Both the position numbers and the translations under genes were made by a program. Shown here one piece after another: positions 18,547 to 27,198 of a DNA stretch of 64,000 nt. Position 1 is the first letter of the stretch; the number at the start of each line of letters is the position of its first letter. The notes below the pieces were generated by a model, which did not search any database, had not been told where the DNA came from, and saw only the letters and a list, made by a program, of their open reading frames with translations. The DNA is taken from positions 25,726-89,725 of the forward strand of contig NZ_FOJM01000021.1 of assembly GCF_900111825.1 (NCBI RefSeq), written 5' to 3'. This stretch comes from Pedobacter suwonensis. GTDB lineage: Bacteria; Bacteroidota; Bacteroidia; Sphingobacteriales; Sphingobacteriaceae.

Positions 18547-18923
18547 AAAAGATAAAAGTTTCAAAGCTTTTTATTTCTTTCGAAAAGCAAGTCCTGTAAT
18601 TCTTCGGTTCCGATAGCCCTGCTATGCATTCCAATCTTTTTAATACGCACTGTTATACCGGAGTGCGAAGCACGTGTTTCATCGGTTACAGATGCTTCGT
18701 CCCTCAGCATGACAGCAGATTCAGGGCTGTTGCAAATTAAAAAGGATTTCCATTTCTATCAGGTTTAAATCATTTAAGGTGGTGTAAACACCTGCAAATC
18801 CCCCTTCGTCATGGAAACGTTATATATGTGGCAAAAGAATGATTGATACTGCCAAAAAACCTCATTTAATAAACCTTTTAGCTATTTTTTTGTTACGTTA
18901 GCATTAGATACAAGGAGATAAAA
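18547..18923. other. Gap between secDF and ndh
   Basis: About 380 bases with no gene. They contain a GATGCTTCGTCCCTCAGCATGACAG fragment like that near 15190 (around 18699), and a partial copy of the preceding palindrome. An AGGAG box at 18915 lies nine bases before the ndh start. Confidence 0.5.
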
Positions 18924-20258
18924 ATGGATTTACAACTTCCTAAAAGCGAGTACCCGAGAGTAGTTATAGTTGGCGGTGGATTTGGTGGTATTGAATTAGC
19001 AAAACGTTTAAAGAACAAACCTTTTCAGGTTGTGATGCTTGATAAGCATAATTATCACACGTTCCAACCCCTACTCTATCAGGTAGCTACAGGAGGTTTA
19101 GAAGCCGATTCGATCGCGTTCCCGCTAAGAAAGATTTTTAAGGGTCAAAAGAACCTGATTTTTCGCGTAACCAAAGTTACGGAAGTGAATGCAGCAGAAA
19201 ACTGTTTACAAACTGATATTGGCAGAATTAAATATGATTATCTGGTTATCGCTACAGGTTCTACCAGTAATTTTTTTGGTAATAAAGAGATCGAGGCCAA
19301 TTCAATGCCCATGAAATCTATACCGGAAGCACTGGATTTGAGAAGTTTGATTCTACAGAATTTCGAAAAATCGCTGATCGAAAAAGATCCGGATAAGAAA
19401 AATGCACTGTTAAACTTTGTGGTGGTTGGCGGTGGCCCAACAGGCGTTGAAACCTCCGGTGCCATTGCAGAGCTTAAAAGACATGTTATTCCAAACGATT
19501 ATCCGGAAATGGATTTAAGCAAGGTTAATATATACCTGATTGAAAACTCGCCGGAATTATTGGGTGTAATGTCTCCACAGGCACAGAAAAAAGCTAAAGA
19601 TTTCCTTACCGATATGGGTGTACAGATTATGAACGAAACCCGGGTATTAGGTTATGACGGACTAAAACTCAGCTTACAGGATAAAGCGCCTATTTTAAGT
19701 TCTACGGTAATCTGGAGTGCTGGAGTAAAAGGAGAACTATTGGCCGGTTTAGACCGGGCAGAAGTTGTTCGTGGAGGCCGGTTGAAAACCGACACTCAAA
19801 ATTTAGTGGTAGGTTATCAAAACGTATATGCCATTGGCGACGTAGCCGCTATTATTGACGAAGAAACACCTAATGGTCACCCGGGAGTTGCGCCGGCAGC
19901 CATCCAACAGGGACATCATCTGGCCAAAAACCTGATCAACATTAAAGAAAATAAACCTTTAGAGAAATTCAAATATTTCGATAAAGGCTCAATGGCTACA
20001 GTTGGCAGAAACAAAGCAGTTGTTGATATAGGCAAAATCCGCTTTCAAGGGGTATTCGCCTGGTTTACCTGGATGTTTGTCCACTTAATGACTTTGGTAG
20101 GCTTCAGAAATAAGATTATTGTTTTTGTCAATTGGGTTTGGAGTTATTTCAGTTATGATCGGGGAACACGTTTAATTATCAGAACGTTTGCAAAGGATAG
20201 AAGTGTGGATTACAGAGCCGAAGTACCCTCTGTAAAAGATGAAGTCAAGGTGTTTTAG
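18924..20258 (+). CDS. ndh: Type II NADH dehydrogenase-like flavoprotein
   Basis: This 444-residue FAD protein carries two Rossmann motifs: VVIVGGGFGGIELAKRL (residues about 13-29, FAD) and FVVVGGGPTGVETSGA (about 168-183, NADH). The DKHNYHTFQPLLYQVATGGLE segment and the FAD motif NVYAIGDVAAI are typical of NDH-2, which passes electrons from NADH to quinone without pumping protons. The C-terminal WFTWMFVHLMTLVGFRNKIIVFVNW stretch is the membrane-associated end seen in this group. An AGGAG sequence sits at a good distance before the ATG, uncommon in this genome. It would feed quinol to the cytochrome bd oxidase at 28538-30944. Confidence 0.9.
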   Translation: MDLQLPKSEYPRVVIVGGGFGGIELAKRLKNKPFQVVMLDKHNYHTFQPLLYQVATGGLEADSIAFPLRKIFKGQKNLIFRVTKVTEVNAAENCLQTDIGRIKYDYLVIATGSTSNFFGNKEIEANSMPMKSIPEALDLRSLILQNFEKSLIEKDPDKKNALLNFVVVGGGPTGVETSGAIAELKRHVIPNDYPEMDLSKVNIYLIENSPELLGVMSPQAQKKAKDFLTDMGVQIMNETRVLGYDGLKLSLQDKAPILSSTVIWSAGVKGELLAGLDRAEVVRGGRLKTDTQNLVVGYQNVYAIGDVAAIIDEETPNGHPGVAPAAIQQGHHLAKNLINIKENKPLEKFKYFDKGSMATVGRNKAVVDIGKIRFQGVFAWFTWMFVHLMTLVGFRNKIIVFVNWVWSYFSYDRGTRLIIRTFAKDRSVDYRAEVPSVKDEVKVF

Positions 20259-20341
20259 TATTTAAGAGGAGTTTTGGGTTAAAAATTTTTTCTTCTTTTC
20301 TTAACGGAAAACTTTGCGCAATTTGCGGTTAAACCGAAAAT

Positions 20342-21202
20342 ATGAGCCAAAACAATTTCAAATTGATTGAATGTCCGCGCGATGCCATGCAGGGATTGCA
20401 CAATTTCATTCCGACCGAGCTTAAAGTTGAATATTTAAACCTACTGCTTCAGGTCGGTTTTGATACGCTTGATTTTGGAAGTTTTGTTTCTCCCAAAGCC
20501 ATTCCGCAGATGGCCGACACCGCTGAAGTTTTAGCACAGCTGGATTTAAGCAATACAAATACTAAACTGTTGGCTATTGTAGCGAATTTAAGGGGTGTAG
20601 AAGATGCAATAAAGCATGAAGCAGTTGATTACCTCGGATTTCCATTTTCGATCTCTGAAACCTTTCAACAGCGCAATACCAATTCCAGCATAACGCAATC
20701 TTTAAATACGGTTGAAGAAATGCTTTCACTTTGTGCAAAAAACAATAAGAAGGCGGTCATTTATCTATCTATGGGTTTTGGAAATCCTTATGGTGATGAA
20801 TGGAATTACGGGATTGTAGAACAATGGGCTGATGTATTAGTGGGCAAAGGAGCGGAAATTCTATCGCTTGCTGATACGGTAGGCGTTTCCACACCAGAAA
20901 AGATAGAAAACATATTACCAGAACTGATTTCAAAATTCAAAAATACCGAGATCGGCATTCATTTACACTCCATTCCCGCCGATCGTTTCGAGAAAATTGA
21001 GGCTGCTTATCGTTCAGGCGTAACCCGCATAGATTCTGCATTGAAAGGATTTGGCGGCTGCCCTATGGCTGCCGATGATCTCACCGGAAATATTGCTACG
21101 GAAGATGTAATTAGCTATCTGAACTCGAAAGAAGAAATTCTAAATCTCAATATGGATAAATGGAAGGAGGCAATTGCTTTCTCTGTTAAAATATTTGGGT
21201 AG
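20342..21202 (+). CDS. Hydroxymethylglutaryl-CoA lyase
   Basis: A 286-residue HMGL-like TIM barrel. HMG-CoA lyase cleaves HMG-CoA to acetoacetate and acetyl-CoA, the last step of leucine breakdown. It begins LIECPRDAMQGLHNFIP (the metal-binding RD pair; most relatives have RDGLQ), has SLADTVGVSTPEKI, the metal-binding GIHLHS, and GFGGCPMAADDLTGNIATED with the mobile-loop Cys. The order of motifs fits HMG-CoA lyase better than isopropylmalate or homocitrate synthase, and the length is right. The leucine dehydrogenase at 44776 would start the same pathway, though not in the same operon. Confidence 0.88.
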   Translation: MSQNNFKLIECPRDAMQGLHNFIPTELKVEYLNLLLQVGFDTLDFGSFVSPKAIPQMADTAEVLAQLDLSNTNTKLLAIVANLRGVEDAIKHEAVDYLGFPFSISETFQQRNTNSSITQSLNTVEEMLSLCAKNNKKAVIYLSMGFGNPYGDEWNYGIVEQWADVLVGKGAEILSLADTVGVSTPEKIENILPELISKFKNTEIGIHLHSIPADRFEKIEAAYRSGVTRIDSALKGFGGCPMAADDLTGNIATEDVISYLNSKEEILNLNMDKWKEAIAFSVKIFG

Positions 21203-21233
21203 GTAATTTTTGATCCACCCCATAACAAAAATT

Positions 21234-21362
21234 CGTCATTGCGAGGCACGAAGCAATCCTACTACTTTGGTTGGGTAGATAAATTGATACGGCTATCACT
21301 TTAAGATTGCCAGCCTGTTGCCAGCAGACTTCGTTGGCAGAAAAAGCATCCTCGAAATGACG
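21234..21362. repeat. Repeat family A, facing pair
   Basis: CGTCATTGCGAGG...CGAAGCAATC at 21234-21258 is mirrored by a degenerate GATTGCCAGC...CTCGAAATGACGG ending at 21362. It lies between the converging HMG-CoA lyase and GIY-YIG genes. Confidence 0.7.
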
Positions 21363-21366
21363 GAAA

Positions 21367-21663
21367 CTACGCATCCAATCCATCATATAAATCAATCCAA
21401 TTTGGATTTTTGGATACAATTAAATCTATTTTCTGTTGTCGGTTTCCCTCTTTTATTCTTTTTTCCTCATTAATAGCCTCTTCAATTCCGAAAAAAAATG
21501 CATAATAAACCAATTTACAACATTTATATCTTGAAGTAAAGCTATTTGAAAACTCGTTATTTTTATGTTGCCATACCCTACCCTGTAAATCAGAAGTTAC
21601 GCCCATGTAAAATACGGTATTAAAAGAATTTGCCATGATATATATGCAGCCTCCTCTTTCCAT
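21367..21663 (-). CDS. GIY-YIG nuclease-domain protein
   Basis: This 98-residue protein is a stand-alone GIY-YIG domain of the UPF0213/YhbQ kind. It starts GCIYIMANSFNTVFYMGVTSDLQGR (the GIY and YIG motifs are diverged to CIY and YMG), has the conserved Arg in GRVWQHK, and Glu in AINEEKRIK, the metal-binding acidic residue. Such small proteins are common in Bacteroidetes and are proposed DNA nucleases; a role is unproven. It is surrounded by copies of repeat family A (21234-21362 and 21714-21738), which may matter if it acts on repeats. Confidence 0.88.
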   Translation of the reverse strand: MERGGCIYIMANSFNTVFYMGVTSDLQGRVWQHKNNEFSNSFTSRYKCCKLVYYAFFFGIEEAINEEKRIKEGNRQQKIDLIVSKNPNWIDLYDGLDA

Positions 21664-21713
21664 ATTAGTTCTGTTTAGTAATTAACTAATGAGTGGTCTA
21701 GCGATCGCATTAA

Positions 21714-21738
21714 GATTGCTTCGTTCCTCGCAATGACG
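21714..21738 (-). repeat. Repeat family A, single copy
   Basis: GATTGCTTCGTTCC followed by TCGCAATGACG lies between the GNAT and GIY-YIG genes; it is the reverse complement of the 7816 copy with two changes. Confidence 0.75.
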
Positions 21739-21747
21739 ATACAATTT

Positions 21748-22170
21748 TCAAACTTGCTTCACCATTTTAAAGTGTTGTATACCAGCCTCCTCAAATTGCT
21801 CACCCTCTGCAACAAAGCCGAACTTGGCATACAAACTCATGGCATCCAGTTGCGAGTTTAAATAAATATAATGTGCATCTTCCGGCAAATCAGATAAAGC
21901 CTCAGCGATCAGTGCCCGGCCTACCCCTTGCCCTCTAAACTCCTTTAAAACAGCAAAACGCTCTAATTTATAACCGTTGTCCGTTTTACGCCACCTACAT
22001 GCACCACAAGGCTGTCCGTTATTGGTGGCCAGAAAATGTACTGATTCGTCCTCATGCTCCCATTCCAGCTCTGGCGGACAATTCTGTTCATCTACAAAAA
22101 CAATTTTACGGATCGCAAATACTTTATCTAAATCTTCGGGATGGTTAACTTTTTGAACGTGCAGACTCAT
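21748..22170 (-). CDS. GNAT family N-acetyltransferase (ElaA-like)
   Basis: This 140-residue acetyltransferase shows VFVDEQNCPPELEWEHEDESVHFLA, typical of the ElaA/YitI-like GNAT branch, and the acetyl-CoA loop LKEFRGQGVGRALI (Q/R-x-x-G-x-G/A). The acceptor substrate is unknown. Its first 26 bases overlap the end of the iron-permease gene upstream on the same strand, so the two are probably translated from one message. Confidence 0.9.
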   Translation of the reverse strand: MSLHVQKVNHPEDLDKVFAIRKIVFVDEQNCPPELEWEHEDESVHFLATNNGQPCGACRWRKTDNGYKLERFAVLKEFRGQGVGRALIAEALSDLPEDAHYIYLNSQLDAMSLYAKFGFVAEGEQFEEAGIQHFKMVKQV

Positions 22171-22678
22171 TATCGTGTTTTTTAAAGTGTTTATTTGACT
22201 TTACTTTTATTTCATTCAATTGCTTCGCAACATCTATTGAATGCGAGCAATGAATATCGGCCTCTTTTTTGGCAAGTGCAGCAATCGCAACGTAAAATTT
22301 ATGCAATTGATCCAATTCTTTTTCGCTCAGGTCTTCAATATCTACCATGCGGTTACTCGCACCTTGTTGCGCGGCAATTAACTCATTCAATTTTAGCTGG
22401 ATCGCTTTCCCGTCTTTATTCTGCGCTTTCTGGATTAGAAATACCATTAAAAAGGTAATAATTGTTGTTCCGGTATTAATTACCAGTTGCCATGTTTCAG
22501 AGTAATTGAATATAGGGCCACTCACCGCCCAAATTACAACAATTGCTGTTGCACTGATAAATGCCGCAGAACTCCCGGTAAACTTGGTTGCCGCGTTAGC
22601 AAATTTTTCAAAAAAATTGTTGCTTTTATTATTGCTTTTAGATTTTGTCATCACCATTTGTTCGCTTAAAGATACCAT
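22145..22678 (-). CDS. Low-affinity iron permease family protein
   Basis: This 177-residue protein has two hydrophobic helices (about residues 38-57 and 67-88) around FNYSETWQLVINTGTTIITFLMVFLIQ, the hallmark of the low-affinity iron permease family (Fet4-related), and then a charged tail with NRMVDIEDLSEKELDQLH. Iron transport by the bacterial members is inferred from the yeast protein. Three in-frame ATGs (22678, 22657, 22651) are possible; the last two also give complete domains. It overlaps the GNAT gene by 26 bases. Confidence 0.85.
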   Translation of the reverse strand: MVSLSEQMVMTKSKSNNKSNNFFEKFANAATKFTGSSAAFISATAIVVIWAVSGPIFNYSETWQLVINTGTTIITFLMVFLIQKAQNKDGKAIQLKLNELIAAQQGASNRMVDIEDLSEKELDQLHKFYVAIAALAKKEADIHCSHSIDVAKQLNEIKVKSNKHFKKHDNESARSKS

Positions 22679-22689
22679 AAAACAAACAA

Positions 22690-22722
22690 AAGCGCCATAA
22701 GTTTTAAACCTGTGGCGCTTTC
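22690..22722 (-). terminator. Terminator after fbaA
   Basis: AAAGCGCCA and TGGCGCTTT form a 9-bp stem; the minus-strand transcript continues into a T-rich stretch (TTGTTTGTTT). It separates fbaA from the iron permease gene. Confidence 0.8.
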
Positions 22723-22786
22723 GCTAATGTTGTAATATTAAAAGATTGAAAAGTTGCAACGTTACAACCTTTTAACGTTTAAGCTC

Positions 22787-23866
22787 TTAGAGCTTATCGT
22801 TAACGTTGATACAGTTTAAGTCTTCAAAAGCGGTAGTTAAACGCTTAACAAAAGCCTCTTCTCCTTTACGTAACCATACACGTGGATCGTAATATTTTTT
22901 GTTTGGCTTATCATCGCCGTCAGGATTACCGATCTGGCCTTGAAGATAACCTTCATTCTTTTTGTAATATTCTAAAATACCTTCCCAGAATGCCCATTGC
23001 ATATCCGTATCAATATTCATTTTAATTGCACCATAAGAAATGGCTTCCCTGATCTCTTCCTGAGATGAACCGGAACCACCGTGGAATACGAAATTGATTG
23101 GTTTTTCGGCTGTTAAATTGAATTTTTCTTTGATAAAATCCTGAGAGTTTTTCAAAATTACCGGTTGCAATTTTACGTTACCCGGTTTATAAACTCCATG
23201 TACGTTACCAAAAGCTGCAGCAACCGTAAAACGAGGAGAAACTTTGCTTAACTCTTCATAAGCATAAGCTACTTCACTAGGCTGTGTATATAATTTCGAG
23301 CTGTCAACATCGCTATTATCCACACCATCTTCTTCACCACCTGTTACACCAAGCTCGATTTCGATAGTCATGTTCATTTTAGCCATACGTGCTAAGTATT
23401 TAGCAGAAATTTCCATGTTTTCTTCGATAGACTCTTCCGATAAATCTAACATATGAGATGAAAACAAAGGCTTGCCGGTTTCAGCGAAGAATTTTTCGCC
23501 GTGATCCAATAATCCATCAATCCATGGCAACAATTTTTTAGCTGCGTGGTCAGTGTGTAATACCACCGCAACCCCATAATGTTCTGCCAATAAATGTACA
23601 TGTTTAGCTGCTGATACAGCACCTAGAATGCATGCTTGTAATTTCTCATTATCCAACGATTTACCAGCATAAAACTGGGCACCACCATTAGATAGTTGAA
23701 TCATAACAGGCGAATTTACTGCCTTTGCAGTTTCCATTACCGCATTTACCGTATTGGTACCGGTAACATTTACTGCTGGTAAAGCAAACTGATGTTTTTT
23801 AGCCTGCTCAAATAATTCTTGAACGGCATCTCCGTAAATTACGCCTTTGTAGCCTTTTAAACTCAT
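22787..23866 (-). CDS. fbaA: Class II fructose-bisphosphate aldolase
   Basis: This 359-residue aldolase cleaves fructose 1,6-bisphosphate in glycolysis. Zinc and catalytic residues are visible in VVLHTDHAAKKLLPW (catalytic Asp and zinc His), ELGVTGGEEDGVD, FGNVHGVYKPGNVKL (zinc His) and FVFHGGSGSS (zinc His, phosphate loop), and the DTDMQWAFWEGI segment marks the FbaA (type A) subclass. Length equals that of E. coli FbaA. It is followed by a clear terminator and diverges from accD. Confidence 0.97.
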   Translation of the reverse strand: MSLKGYKGVIYGDAVQELFEQAKKHQFALPAVNVTGTNTVNAVMETAKAVNSPVMIQLSNGGAQFYAGKSLDNEKLQACILGAVSAAKHVHLLAEHYGVAVVLHTDHAAKKLLPWIDGLLDHGEKFFAETGKPLFSSHMLDLSEESIEENMEISAKYLARMAKMNMTIEIELGVTGGEEDGVDNSDVDSSKLYTQPSEVAYAYEELSKVSPRFTVAAAFGNVHGVYKPGNVKLQPVILKNSQDFIKEKFNLTAEKPINFVFHGGSGSSQEEIREAISYGAIKMNIDTDMQWAFWEGILEYYKKNEGYLQGQIGNPDGDDKPNKKYYDPRVWLRKGEEAFVKRLTTAFEDLNCINVNDKL

Positions 23867-24224
23867 TTCTTGTTAATTTTATTAAGTCCGAAGTTATAAA
23901 AAAAATTAACATTACCAGCTTTTGTAACAACAGAATTATCTGCCTAAAAGCAAAACAAAGCCTGTTTAGTGTAAAAAACACATTATCCTTAGTGTAAAAA
24001 AGACACACCTTTAGAAATAATCAATTTACAAGGAATTTTAACAAACAACCAAAATCCAGCGTACAATGATCAAATGCCAACAATTAATGTTCCGATTTAC
24101 GAGTTTAATCATTGTGATTTGAATATTGATCATTAATTATTGATCATTGCGATTTGATCATTGGTAATTCTTTATCTTAATTTTATTTTTCGTTTCTTTG
24201 CAATCCAATTCTTCAAAAAATTAT
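23867..24224. other. Divergent promoter region fbaA/accD with GATCATT words
   Basis: About 360 bases separate the divergent fbaA and accD genes. TTAGTGTAAAAAA occurs twice near 23970-24000. From 24066 to 24165 the word TTGATCATT or GATCATTG recurs in an irregular tandem, as in other minisatellite-like gaps here. No gene is visible. Confidence 0.5.
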
Positions 24225-25070
24225 ATGGCTTGGTTTAAGAGAGAAAAAAAAGGTATCATTACTACAACAGAGGAGAAAAAAGAAGCACCGGATGGGTTGT
24301 GGAATAAATGTCCGAATTGCAAAAAACCGCTACATCAGGCAGAGCTTCAGGAAAACAAATATGTTTGCCACTATTGCAGCTACCATCTGAGAGTAGGCTC
24401 TAAAGAATATTTCGAGGTTTTATTTGATAATAATCAGTTTAAAGAGTTGTTTCCTAACCTCACTTCGGGCGACCCTTTAAATTTTAACGATAACAAACCT
24501 TATACCGATAGAATTAAAGAAAGCCAGGCTAAAACAGGCTTAAAAGATGCGATCCGTTCGGCGGTTGGTAAAATTGAGGGAGAAGACATCGTGATTGCCT
24601 GCATGGATTTTGCTTTTATTGGCGGTTCAATGGGCTCAGTTGTAGGTGAAAAGATCGCAAGATCGATCGATTATAGCATTAAACATAAAGTTCCGTTCCT
24701 CATGATCTCAAAATCAGGTGGTGCACGGATGATGGAAGCTGCATTTTCGTTAATGCAAATGGCTAAAACGTCAGCGAAACTGGCTTTATTAAGTCAGGCA
24801 AAAATTCCATACATCTCTTTATTAACCGATCCAACTACTGGCGGTGTAACGGCTTCTTATGCCATGTTAGGCGATATCAATATTGCAGAACCAGGCGCAT
24901 TAATCGGTTTTGCAGGTCCGCGGGTAATTAAAGAAACCATAAAAAAAGATCTGCCTAAAGGTTTCCAAACTTCAGAATTTGTGTTGGAACATGGCTTCCT
25001 GGATTTTATAGTAGATAGAAGGGCCATGAAAGCTAAATTGGGCGCATTTGTAAAAATGATGAACAATTAG
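24225..25070 (+). CDS. accD: Acetyl-CoA carboxylase carboxyltransferase subunit beta
   Basis: AccD transfers the carboxyl group from biotin to acetyl-CoA to make malonyl-CoA for fatty acids. The 281-residue protein has the N-terminal zinc ribbon (CPNCKKPLHQ...YVCHYC, four Cys), then the crotonase-like carboxyltransferase fold with ISKSGGARMMEAAFSLMQMAK, TDPTTGGVTASYAMLGDI and IGFAGPRVIKETI. I start at the ATG at 24225; an in-frame TTG nine codons earlier is unlikely because MAWFKREKKGI is the usual start in this phylum. The accA partner is not in the window. Confidence 0.97.
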   Translation: MAWFKREKKGIITTTEEKKEAPDGLWNKCPNCKKPLHQAELQENKYVCHYCSYHLRVGSKEYFEVLFDNNQFKELFPNLTSGDPLNFNDNKPYTDRIKESQAKTGLKDAIRSAVGKIEGEDIVIACMDFAFIGGSMGSVVGEKIARSIDYSIKHKVPFLMISKSGGARMMEAAFSLMQMAKTSAKLALLSQAKIPYISLLTDPTTGGVTASYAMLGDINIAEPGALIGFAGPRVIKETIKKDLPKGFQTSEFVLEHGFLDFIVDRRAMKAKLGAFVKMMNN

Positions 25071-25180
25071 TTGGTTCAGTAGTCTAGTAGTTCATTAGTC
25101 ATTGGTTTATTGGTCATTAGGTCATTAGTTAATTGGTCATTGGTCCATTAGTCATTGCTTTATTGGTGATTAGTGAAAGT
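25071..25180. repeat. Degenerate CATTAGT/CATTGGT tandem repeat
   Basis: TTCATTAGTCATTGGTTTATTGG and close variants (CATTAG, CATTGGT, TTATTGG) run for about 110 bases directly after accD. Such irregular low-complexity arrays recur in several gaps of this window. Confidence 0.6.
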
Positions 25181-25530
25181 CTCCAATGAATAAATAGACA
25201 TTATAAAAAAAGTAGGATTTGAATAACTTAGGTTAAATCAGTCCTGCTTTTTGCTTTAAGCACACGCTACACTCCGGGCTTTTCATGGCAATCACATTTA
25301 TTTAACATGAACTAGTAATTCTTTTGATAATTTTTTCCAGCGAGTGCATTTACTACAAAGGCTTTAAGCCACAAAGGCAAAGCTATTATTTATTTAGATG
25401 AACTCAGTTACTTGCCTTACGCGTCAGTATGACTCGATAATAGAATGTGTCTTGCAACATTTCCATTAACATCTCACAACCCTACCTCATATTTCATAAA
25501 TTAGCCTCAACTCATTAACTTTAACTAATT
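25181..25530. other. Gap after accD
   Basis: About 350 bases with no gene. I see only short word repeats, AT-rich leader sequence, and no strong promoter before the M28 peptidase gene. Confidence 0.4.
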
Positions 25531-27078
25531 ATGAATAAACAACTACTGTTTTCTGCACTGTTTCTTTGTGCTTCGACCAGTCTTTTTGCACAAGACCGGA
25601 AAGTAATTGATAATATCATTAAAGAAGTAAACGAAAATTCTCAATTGGAGAAACTGGCGCACGAACTTTTGGATGTTGTTGGACCACGATTGGTTGGTTC
25701 GCCACAGATGAAACAAGCTAACGACTGGGCGGTAAAAAAATATAGCGACTGGGGCATTTCGGCTAAAAACGAAAAGTGGGGCGAATGGGCCGGTTGGGAA
25801 CGCGGCATTACACACATTGATTTAGTAAGTCCGAGGGTTCGGACGTTAGAAGGCACACAATTAGCCTGGAGCCCATCAACCAATGGTAAAACCATTAATG
25901 CAGAAGCCATTATCCTTCCGGAAATTACAGATTCTGCATCTTTTCAGAAATGGTTACCCAACGTAAAAGGTAAAATTGTTTTAATTTCAATGAACCAAAT
26001 ATCTGGGCGACCAGAAAAAAACTGGGAAGAGTTTGCTACAAAAGATCTTTTTGAAAAATTTAAGAAAGAAAAAGCCAATGCAGCAAAAGCATGGACGGCC
26101 AATTTAGCTAAAACAGGTCTTACCGCAAGAACACTTCCTGTAGCTTTAGAAAATGCTGGTGCGGTGGCTGTGGTCATCAATAACTGGTCGCAGGGCTTCG
26201 GTGTAGACAAGATTTTTGGCGCCAATACCACTAAGGTGCCAACATTAGATTTATCTGTCGAAGATTACGGTTTGGTATATCGTTTGGCTTTAAATGGCAA
26301 CAAACCGATGCTTAAAATTGAATCAGAATCAAAAAAACTGGGAACTGTACCAACCTTTAATACCATAGCGGAGTTAAAGGGCAAGCAAAAACCAAATGAA
26401 TATGTGATGCTCTCGGCACATTTCGATTCGTGGGATGGAGCAAGTGGTGCAACAGATAATGGTTCGGGTACCATTTTAATGATGGAAGCCATGCGCATTT
26501 TAAAGAAATTTTACCCCAACCCAAAACGCACCATTTTAGTGGGGCATTGGGGCAGCGAAGAGCAAGGATTAAATGGTTCGAGGGCATTTGTAGAAGATCA
26601 TCCGGAAATCGTGAACAACCTGCAGGCGCTGTTTAACCAGGATAACGGTACGGGCCGTGTGGTTAACATTGGCGGACAGGGTTTTGCAAAATCAAAAGAG
26701 TACATTACCCGTTGGTTGGCAGCCGTACCAGATACTATTAAAAATCAGATCAAAACCAGTTTTCCGGGGACACCGGGCGCAGGCGGCTCTGACTTTGCTT
26801 CATTTGTTGCTGCCGGAGCATTAGGTTATTCTTTAGGTTCAACCAGTTGGGATTATGGCACTTATACCTGGCATACCAACCGCGATAGTTATGATAAACT
26901 GGTTTTCGACGAAATCAGAAGTAACGTAATTCTGGCTGCCATCATGGTTTATATGGCTTGTGAAGATCCTGAGAAAACCTCAACCGAAAAAGCAACCGAT
27001 TTACCTGTAAATGAGCGTACTGGAAAACCAGCAACCTGGCCGGTACAAACAAAATCAAACAGAAAAGGTGGGTTGTAG
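25531..27078 (+). CDS. Secreted M28 family metallopeptidase
   Basis: This 515-residue protein has an N-terminal signal peptide ending SLFAQ (residues 1-20), a PA-like insert (about 120-240, with PVALENAGAVAVVINN) and the M28 di-zinc core: MLSAHFDSW (zinc His and bridging Asp), GATDNGSG (bridging Asp), WGSEEQGLNGSRAF (catalytic Glu and ligand Glu) and the C-terminal ligand His in YTWHTNRDSYDKL. Members are aminopeptidases or carboxypeptidases (PSMA-like) acting in the periplasm or outside. It is followed by a terminator, so probably monocistronic. Confidence 0.92.
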   Translation: MNKQLLFSALFLCASTSLFAQDRKVIDNIIKEVNENSQLEKLAHELLDVVGPRLVGSPQMKQANDWAVKKYSDWGISAKNEKWGEWAGWERGITHIDLVSPRVRTLEGTQLAWSPSTNGKTINAEAIILPEITDSASFQKWLPNVKGKIVLISMNQISGRPEKNWEEFATKDLFEKFKKEKANAAKAWTANLAKTGLTARTLPVALENAGAVAVVINNWSQGFGVDKIFGANTTKVPTLDLSVEDYGLVYRLALNGNKPMLKIESESKKLGTVPTFNTIAELKGKQKPNEYVMLSAHFDSWDGASGATDNGSGTILMMEAMRILKKFYPNPKRTILVGHWGSEEQGLNGSRAFVEDHPEIVNNLQALFNQDNGTGRVVNIGGQGFAKSKEYITRWLAAVPDTIKNQIKTSFPGTPGAGGSDFASFVAAGALGYSLGSTSWDYGTYTWHTNRDSYDKLVFDEIRSNVILAAIMVYMACEDPEKTSTEKATDLPVNERTGKPATWPVQTKSNRKGGL

Positions 27079-27100
27079 AGCAAGAATTTTAATATAATTA

Positions 27101-27128
27101 AAGGAGCATTTGGAAACAGATGCTCTTT
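27101..27128 (+). terminator. Terminator of the M28 peptidase gene
   Basis: AAGGAGCAT pairs with ATGCTCTTT (one wobble) over a 10-base loop, then TTTTGGTTTTTT. Confidence 0.75.
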
Positions 27129-27198
27129 TGGTTTTTTTCAGAAAAATGCGACGTGCAACATTATTTAAAAAAGGGTCGTCTTTTAAACAAAAAATAGG

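Noticed and set aside
21186..21419. Minus-strand 77-codon frame through repeat family A
   Set aside because: It crosses the repeat and the end of the HMG-CoA lyase gene and has no conserved feature.
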